Shown piece after piece: positions 59,293 through 64,000 of a stretch of 64,000 bases of DNA. Location of the stretch: the NCBI GenBank assembly GCA_035560815.1, contig DATMYR010000086.1, positions 1 to 64,000 of the forward strand, read 5' to 3'. Source of the stretch: UBA5314 sp035560815. GTDB taxonomy: Bacteria; Bacillota; Syntrophomonadia; Syntrophomonadales; Syntrophomonadaceae. The stretch's first letter is position 1; each line of letters starts with the position of its first letter. A model generated the notes under the pieces. It ran no database searches. It saw nothing but the letters and a program-made list of their open reading frames with translations, and was not told the DNA's origin. The translations under genes and the position numbers were made by a program.

Positions 59293-60975
59293 CTACATCT
59301 GATCTGGCGCACTTACTCCTAAGATATCAAGCGCATTCTTGATTGTAGCCCGGGTCACATACAACAGTAACAACCGGGCGCTTTGCACTGACTGGTCCTC
59401 GTTCAAAACTCGATGGTGATTATAATAACTATGGAACAACCCGGCCAGATCCAAAACGTAGCGGGCGATTCGGTGAGGAGCTACGGTTCGGGCGGCTACG
59501 GCAACTTCTTCGGGGAAGTCGGCAATCGCTCTCAGCAATGCCATTTCTTCCTCTTCTTTCAGCAAATGGATGTCAATTTCCTTCAAAGGCGGCATATGAA
59601 TTCCATAGGCTGCCGCCTGGCGGAATACGCTGCAGATTCGAGCATGCGCATACTGGACGTAATAGACCGGGTTCTCTTGACTCTGCTGTTTGGCTAGCTC
59701 CATGTCAAAGTCCAGATGGCTGTCGGGACTCCGCATAACAAAAGAAAATCGTGCTGCGTCTTTGCCCACTTCTTCAATCAGTTCATCCAGAGAAATAGTG
59801 GTGCCAGTGCGTTTGGACATCCGGACCAATGTTCCCCGACGATAAAGCCTTACCAACTGCATAAGCAGGATTTCCAAACGCTCCGGAGCATAACCCAAGG
59901 CCTGTATAGCGCCTTTCATTCGCGCTACATGTCCATGATGGTCAGCACCCCAGATATTAATTACCCAGTCAAAACCTCTATCGAATTTGTTTTTGTGATA
60001 AGCAATATCGGCCGCGAAATAGGTGGGAACACCATTGGCACGCATCAAGACCTCATCCTTTTCGTCACCAAAACGGGTGGATTGAAACCAGAGAGCGCCT
60101 TCCTGCTCATAAACATAGCCGCTATCCTGCAACTGTTTAATGACCGCTTGAACCTGCCCGGTGTCGTGCAGCGTCTTCTCATTGAACCATACATCGTAAC
60201 TGATGCCAAAATTGTGAAGGGTGTTCTTGATATATTCCACTTTTTCCTGCAAAGCATATTCCAGCATGGCCTGACGCCGCTGAGGAGATGGCATGTCCAG
60301 CAAGCTGTCCTGGTATCGGGTCATGATGTTTCTTACGGTTTCGATCACATCCTGCCCGGCATATCCATCCTCTGGAAACTGAACATCGAAGCCCTTTAAC
60401 TGCAGGTAGCGGGCCTCCAGAGAATGAGCAAAAACATCCACCTGGTTGCCGGCATCATTGATGTAGAATTCACGCTCAACATCAAACCCGGCCCGGTCCA
60501 GAATATTGGCCAGTGTGTCTCCCAATGCTCCCCCCCGCGCGTTACCCATATGTAAATTGCCCGTGGGGTTGGCGCTGACAAATTCGACCTGAACCCTGCT
60601 TCCCCGGGAGGGATTACGTCCGTACTGATCCCCCATGTTGAAAACCAGTTCCGGTATCTCGAAAAGCCAGTCTTTACGAAGGAAAAAGTTGATAAAACCA
60701 GCCCCCGCCACCTCTAGCTTTTCGATTAAATTGACTTGCTCCAGATCGATCAGATTTAGAATGATTTCGGCAATCTGCCTGGGGGCCATGCGCGCCTGGC
60801 GAGCCAGAAGCATTGCAGCATTGCAGGCAAAATCACCATGGCCTTTCTCCCTGGGCACCTCAATGACAAAAGCCGGAAGGCTTTCAAATTGAATCCGCCC
60901 TTCTTTCCGAGCCTCTTCAACAGCTCCCGTCACCAGTTGATGCAGATTATTTTTCAATTTCTCAATCGGATTCAT
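59293..60975 (-). CDS. argS: Arginyl-tRNA synthetase
   Basis: Class I synthetase. HIGH motif NPTGNLHMGNARGGALG near 130, KMSKS-like LVRMSKRTGTTISLDEL near 375, N-terminal Arg-specific domain and C-terminal DALR anticodon-binding domain (YVQYAHARICSVFRQ onward). 560 residues. ATG with GAGGGGAA. Confidence 0.97.
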   Translation of the reverse strand: MNPIEKLKNNLHQLVTGAVEEARKEGRIQFESLPAFVIEVPREKGHGDFACNAAMLLARQARMAPRQIAEIILNLIDLEQVNLIEKLEVAGAGFINFFLRKDWLFEIPELVFNMGDQYGRNPSRGSRVQVEFVSANPTGNLHMGNARGGALGDTLANILDRAGFDVEREFYINDAGNQVDVFAHSLEARYLQLKGFDVQFPEDGYAGQDVIETVRNIMTRYQDSLLDMPSPQRRQAMLEYALQEKVEYIKNTLHNFGISYDVWFNEKTLHDTGQVQAVIKQLQDSGYVYEQEGALWFQSTRFGDEKDEVLMRANGVPTYFAADIAYHKNKFDRGFDWVINIWGADHHGHVARMKGAIQALGYAPERLEILLMQLVRLYRRGTLVRMSKRTGTTISLDELIEEVGKDAARFSFVMRSPDSHLDFDMELAKQQSQENPVYYVQYAHARICSVFRQAAAYGIHMPPLKEIDIHLLKEEEEMALLRAIADFPEEVAVAARTVAPHRIARYVLDLAGLFHSYYNHHRVLNEDQSVQSARLLLLYVTRATIKNALDILGVSAPDQM

Positions 60976-61092
60976 AGGCTCTTCCCCTCATGTTTGATTT
61001 CTCCCCCATAAACATTCTTGCACCCGGAAACACTTTTGGCAAACGGATCAGTCACATACCGCAAATTTCCCTATACGTAGGAAGCGAGAGTT

Positions 61093-61287
61093 ATGCCATT
61101 AGAACCCGGGCAAAAATCCATCCTGGCTTATTTCTCGAATGATCACCAGACCCAAGAGACTCTCGCATAGATACTTGATATGGGATATCAGGATGTTTAA
61201 CTAGATCAATTCCCACAATTTAGCAACTCCGCCAATAACCGTTCGACCGGCAATCTTTCCTCTATGGTTCTGGCAGAAAGCCCTCAA
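61093..61287 (+). pseudogene. Decayed small gene with two in-frame stops
   Basis: One frame from ATG 61093 (preceded by AGGAAGCGAG) reads MPLEPGQKSILAYFSNDHQT, then TAG (61168), ILDMGYQDV, TAA (61198), LDQFPQFSNSANNRSTGNLS and SMVLAESPQAPG, before running into the M1 peptidase on the other strand. The pieces look like one small Firmicutes family that begins with a GQK-x-x-LAYF strand and has a GY-x-D-V-x-LD step, from memory. So it is probably a dead copy. It could also be chance; no search was possible. Confidence 0.45.
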
Positions 61288-62762
61288 GCCCCGGGTTTTA
61301 CTTGGAACCATTTATAGAAATACCCATCCATATCCCGGTGCGCTTCTTTTCTAATTACATCGAGAAGGTCCTGAGAATTGGCAATCTTAAACCGGTAATC
61401 GGCAAGATACCTGCGCAGAACTCTATTGACAGTATCCTCACCCAGTTCCTTCTCTAAACCAAACCAAAAGGCTTCTCCACCCGAATAGGCTGTCAAATAA
61501 TAGTCCTGCCGCGAATACATGTCGCGCAGTTCGCGGTCCAGGTTGGTGCCTTCTTGGAGGGCATTGTTGGGTGGTGCAATATTTTCTGTTTTCTGCAGGT
61601 ACTTGTACGCGGAGTAATTCGCTAATCCCTCATCCAGCCACGGTTCCTTAATTTGATCATTTCCAACTATACCATACCACCATTGGTGTGCGACCTCATG
61701 AGCCAGCACAAAATCCGAGTTTTCCTTTTGACCATTCGGTTCCAAGAAATCCTGGCTTAAAAATATCAAGCCGGAATATTCCATGCCATGAAACCCTTTC
61801 ATGGGCACAAACGCAACTTTAAAGTCAGGATAGGGATATGAACCCAGAGAACGGTTGAAATAACGCAATATATCTGTGGTTCGATCCAGGATCGGACCAG
61901 CTTGTTCTTCCTTTGCCTTGGGTACGTAACAATCCACCGTTATCTTATCCATATTTTTCTGTAATACGGTGTAATCATACATAAGTGCCAAAGAAAAGTC
62001 ACGCACATTTTGCGCTTGAATTACGTACGTTTGCCGGCCATTGTCATCAATGATCGGGGTCTTATTAATCCCCGTGCAAACCATGGTATAAAAGTCGGGG
62101 ACATTTAACTCCACCATATAATCTGCACAGGGGAAACAGAAAGGATCTCCAAAAAGTGAATTATACGAATTATGCCAGCCGCTTTCATCGAGAACGTTGA
62201 GCAAGGGGTAGCAATTCCCCAGCATATACACACCGTCCCGGGTTCCATAGCGATATGCCACCCGCGGCACCAGGGCTTTCCATACCAGGTGTATCTCCAT
62301 CTTTTGTCCGGGCATCACGTCAACTGGCAGGTAAGCCTGTACCGAGACACCTCCATTGGTATATTCGGCCTTCTGCCCATTGAAGGAAATCTCATCAAAT
62401 TCCAGCCACCCCGGGTTGAACCCGGCATAATAAGCTTCGGATGGTGCAGGAGTTCCCTGCATCTGCTGAAAAGCATTTGGGTAGGCTGTAAACCACAAGT
62501 CATTCAGTGGCTTTCCCGAAGTGTTAGTGGTTGATAGAAGCGTATCCCCATATAGAATGCGTGTGGAAGGGTCAAGATACAAGCGCATTGTATAGCGGGT
62601 CTCCGTAGGTGATGGAAACAGCACGGCAGCACTGTCTGTACTTTTTGGACTCAAGTTTACCGCACTGGTGATAAGCCGGTTCCCATATAATAGGTAGCCG
62701 GCAAATAGAATCCCTACAAAAAAGGTAGCCCAATAAAATTTCATTGTTCTCAAAGCATTCAC
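61284..62762 (-). CDS. M1-family zinc metallopeptidase, membrane-anchored
   Basis: 492 residues: one N-terminal membrane helix (8-28), a beta-rich domain, then the gluzincin domain with GMEYSGLIFLSQ (about 325), zinc site HEVAHQWWYGIVGN and the third ligand in EPWLDEGLANYSAY. Short for a full aminopeptidase N, lacking the C-terminal domain, as in several bacterial M1 proteins. Probably trims peptides outside the cell. GTG start, ribosome site unclear. Confidence 0.9.
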   Translation of the reverse strand: MNALRTMKFYWATFFVGILFAGYLLYGNRLITSAVNLSPKSTDSAAVLFPSPTETRYTMRLYLDPSTRILYGDTLLSTTNTSGKPLNDLWFTAYPNAFQQMQGTPAPSEAYYAGFNPGWLEFDEISFNGQKAEYTNGGVSVQAYLPVDVMPGQKMEIHLVWKALVPRVAYRYGTRDGVYMLGNCYPLLNVLDESGWHNSYNSLFGDPFCFPCADYMVELNVPDFYTMVCTGINKTPIIDDNGRQTYVIQAQNVRDFSLALMYDYTVLQKNMDKITVDCYVPKAKEEQAGPILDRTTDILRYFNRSLGSYPYPDFKVAFVPMKGFHGMEYSGLIFLSQDFLEPNGQKENSDFVLAHEVAHQWWYGIVGNDQIKEPWLDEGLANYSAYKYLQKTENIAPPNNALQEGTNLDRELRDMYSRQDYYLTAYSGGEAFWFGLEKELGEDTVNRVLRRYLADYRFKIANSQDLLDVIRKEAHRDMDGYFYKWFQVKPGA

Positions 62763-62831
62763 ACCTGACCATGTAGTTAGAAAAGAGCAGAATGGTTTTA
62801 CCGCGAGGAAGGACCCGGTGCTCCATGCTGA

Positions 62832-64000
62832 TTAACTATAGAGAAGTATATTCTCTCGATAGTCTTTCTGCAAATCACTTTGCAGGAAATTCAAGAAGCG
62901 CACCAGCATAGTGGATGCTTCAGCCCGCGTCATATCCTGGTTGGGATTAATCCGGCGGCCGTCATCCCCGCTAATCAAACCGTTGGCCTGGGCAACGTAT
63001 ATACTGTCGCGAGCCCAATCGGGGATATCGTCATCGTCAGCAAAGGACATGCTATAGCCTGGTGTAGGCGCCCGGTCTTCAAATCCCAGAGCCTTGATGA
63101 TCATAGTAACCGCCTGCGCCCTGGTTAAAGCAGAGTCAGCGCCGAAATAATAATCAGATTCCCCACTGGCCAGGCCTTTGTCAACGGCAGCTTTTACATA
63201 CTGGTAATCGGGATCGGTTCCGGGGACGTCACTAAAGGGTGATACCAAGGCAGAAGCCTTTTTACTTGCGGTCGAAGTCTTCTGGGTAACGCTTTGATTG
63301 GCTCTTATATCACAGGCCTTTACGAGCGCTCGGATAAATTCTAATCTAGTCATGGAAGCATCGGGGGCAAAGAATTGCTGGCTGCCTTCAAAAACACCCA
63401 GTGAATACAATTGGTTAATGGAACTTTCCGCCCAATGACCGCCGACATCCCGGAATTTTGGTATAATCATCTTTTCGACCTTGGGTACCTTCTCCAGACT
63501 CAGAGCGCTATCGCTCTGGTTTCGCTCTGTGTCATCGGGGATTTTTTCATTCATAACAGGCAGATCATAACTATATTGTGATGACATATCCTCCCGTGTA
63601 ACCCGCGTGTAGGATCCTGTAAAACTGGAAAGGGAGGCCTGGTTATCAGAATATTGCAAGCTTTTGTTGAGGCTGTCAGAGACAGTGACCTTCGCACTGC
63701 CCTGCCAGCTGGCATCCGTTCCTGTCGTTTTCCCCTTGGCCGCGGGAATAGTGCGTTGTACGTTAAAATTGTAATCTATTATCTGGGTTTCCGTGTTGCC
63801 CCAGAAATTAGTAAACCCCACGTCGCCCCCGTTAAAATCAACAACCGCAGTACCCTGTGTTTTATTGATGGTAAAGGTTTTCCGCCCCTGGATATTTCCG
63901 TTGTAGTAGTCGGAAGCAGGCCGGTTGTCAATGGCATCCGATTTGGAAAACTGGAAGTCTTTCAGGTCGTATTTATCGCCGCTGATGGTTACGGATTCAC
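62832..64000 (-). CDS. S-layer homology (SLH) domain protein, C-terminal part
   Basis: Open to the window end (at least 389 residues), so the N-terminus is missing. The first visible part is Ser/Thr/Asn-rich and beta-type, like an exported surface protein. Three SLH domains occupy the last 210 residues: FRDVGGHWAESSINQLYSLG, PFSDVPGTDPDYQYVKAAVD and SFADDDDIPDWARDSIYVA, each followed by a TR-x-E/QA motif. SLH domains bind pyruvylated wall polymers. A GTG at 63821 is not the true start, since the frame continues upstream. Confidence 0.9.
   Translation of the reverse strand, partial: ESVTISGDKYDLKDFQFSKSDAIDNRPASDYYNGNIQGRKTFTINKTQGTAVVDFNGGDVGFTNFWGNTETQIIDYNFNVQRTIPAAKGKTTGTDASWQGSAKVTVSDSLNKSLQYSDNQASLSSFTGSYTRVTREDMSSQYSYDLPVMNEKIPDDTERNQSDSALSLEKVPKVEKMIIPKFRDVGGHWAESSINQLYSLGVFEGSQQFFAPDASMTRLEFIRALVKACDIRANQSVTQKTSTASKKASALVSPFSDVPGTDPDYQYVKAAVDKGLASGESDYYFGADSALTRAQAVTMIIKALGFEDRAPTPGYSMSFADDDDIPDWARDSIYVAQANGLISGDDGRRINPNQDMTRAEASTMLVRFLNFLQSDLQKDYRENILLYS

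Overview
The window is a stretch of core chromosome from a spore-forming, Gram-positive-type (Firmicutes/Clostridia) bacterium. Evidence is the set spoIIID, spoIID, spo0F and sigH, the ctsR-mcsA-mcsB-clpC stress operon, disA, a Cys T-box, SLH-type surface protein, AGGAGG-type ribosome binding sites and frequent GTG/TTG starts. Protein character and gene order suggest a Syntrophomonas-like clostridium, but that placement is inference. Nearly every gene is on the minus strand; only one small membrane-protein gene, one MazG-like small gene and one decayed gene read on the plus strand.

Layout, left to right: (1) the 5' end of tuf, five tRNA genes with their own promoter and terminator, then sigH, rlmB, thyX, mrnC, cysS and cysE, the last group driven from a Cys-specific T-box leader. 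(2) A small membrane protein, a cupin, gltX, a DUF1002 protein, a nested inverted-repeat element, ispF, ispD, a PIN/TRAM membrane protein. (3) disA, radA, clpC, mcsB, mcsA, ctsR with a CtsR operator. (4) An unusual long FtsA-like protein, a TagA-type glycosyltransferase, a flagellar rod-type protein, mbl, spoIIID, spoIID, murA, a YwmB-like protein and two tiny membrane proteins. (5) The complete F1Fo ATP synthase operon. (6) A MazG-like protein, dCMP deaminase, glyA, rpiB, a YwlE-type arginine phosphatase, sua5, prmC, prfA, DUF1385, rpmE. (7) YhaM-type nuclease, a REPIN-like element, a radical SAM protein, a LysM/M23 peptidase, rho, glpX, transaldolase, fba, spo0F. (8) Yip1, sppA, a divergent alanine racemase, a FemAB-type transferase, pyrG, a UPF0173 hydrolase, a short RNA polymerase delta-like protein, argS. 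(9) A decayed small gene, an M1 peptidase and the C-terminal part of a protein with three SLH domains, cut by the window end.

The order strongly recalls two Bacillus subtilis loci (sigH to ctsR, and flhO/mbl to argS) placed next to each other. Functional themes are protein quality control by arginine phosphorylation (McsB kinase, ClpC, CtsR, YwlE phosphatase), envelope growth and sporulation (Mbl, MurA, SpoIID, SpoIIID, Spo0F), translation (tRNAs, gltX, cysS, argS, prfA, prmC, sua5, rpmE) and energy metabolism (ATP synthase, predicted proton-coupled).

No CRISPR array, prophage, defence island or complete transposase gene was seen. The less ordinary items are two short inverted-repeat elements (one flanked by a 20-bp direct repeat that copies the 3' end of a gene), the FtsA-like protein with five repeated C-terminal modules, a possible unrecognised RNA between femX and pyrG, a pseudogene next to argS, and several odd protein architectures. 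Reading frames and matches were judged by eye without database searches.
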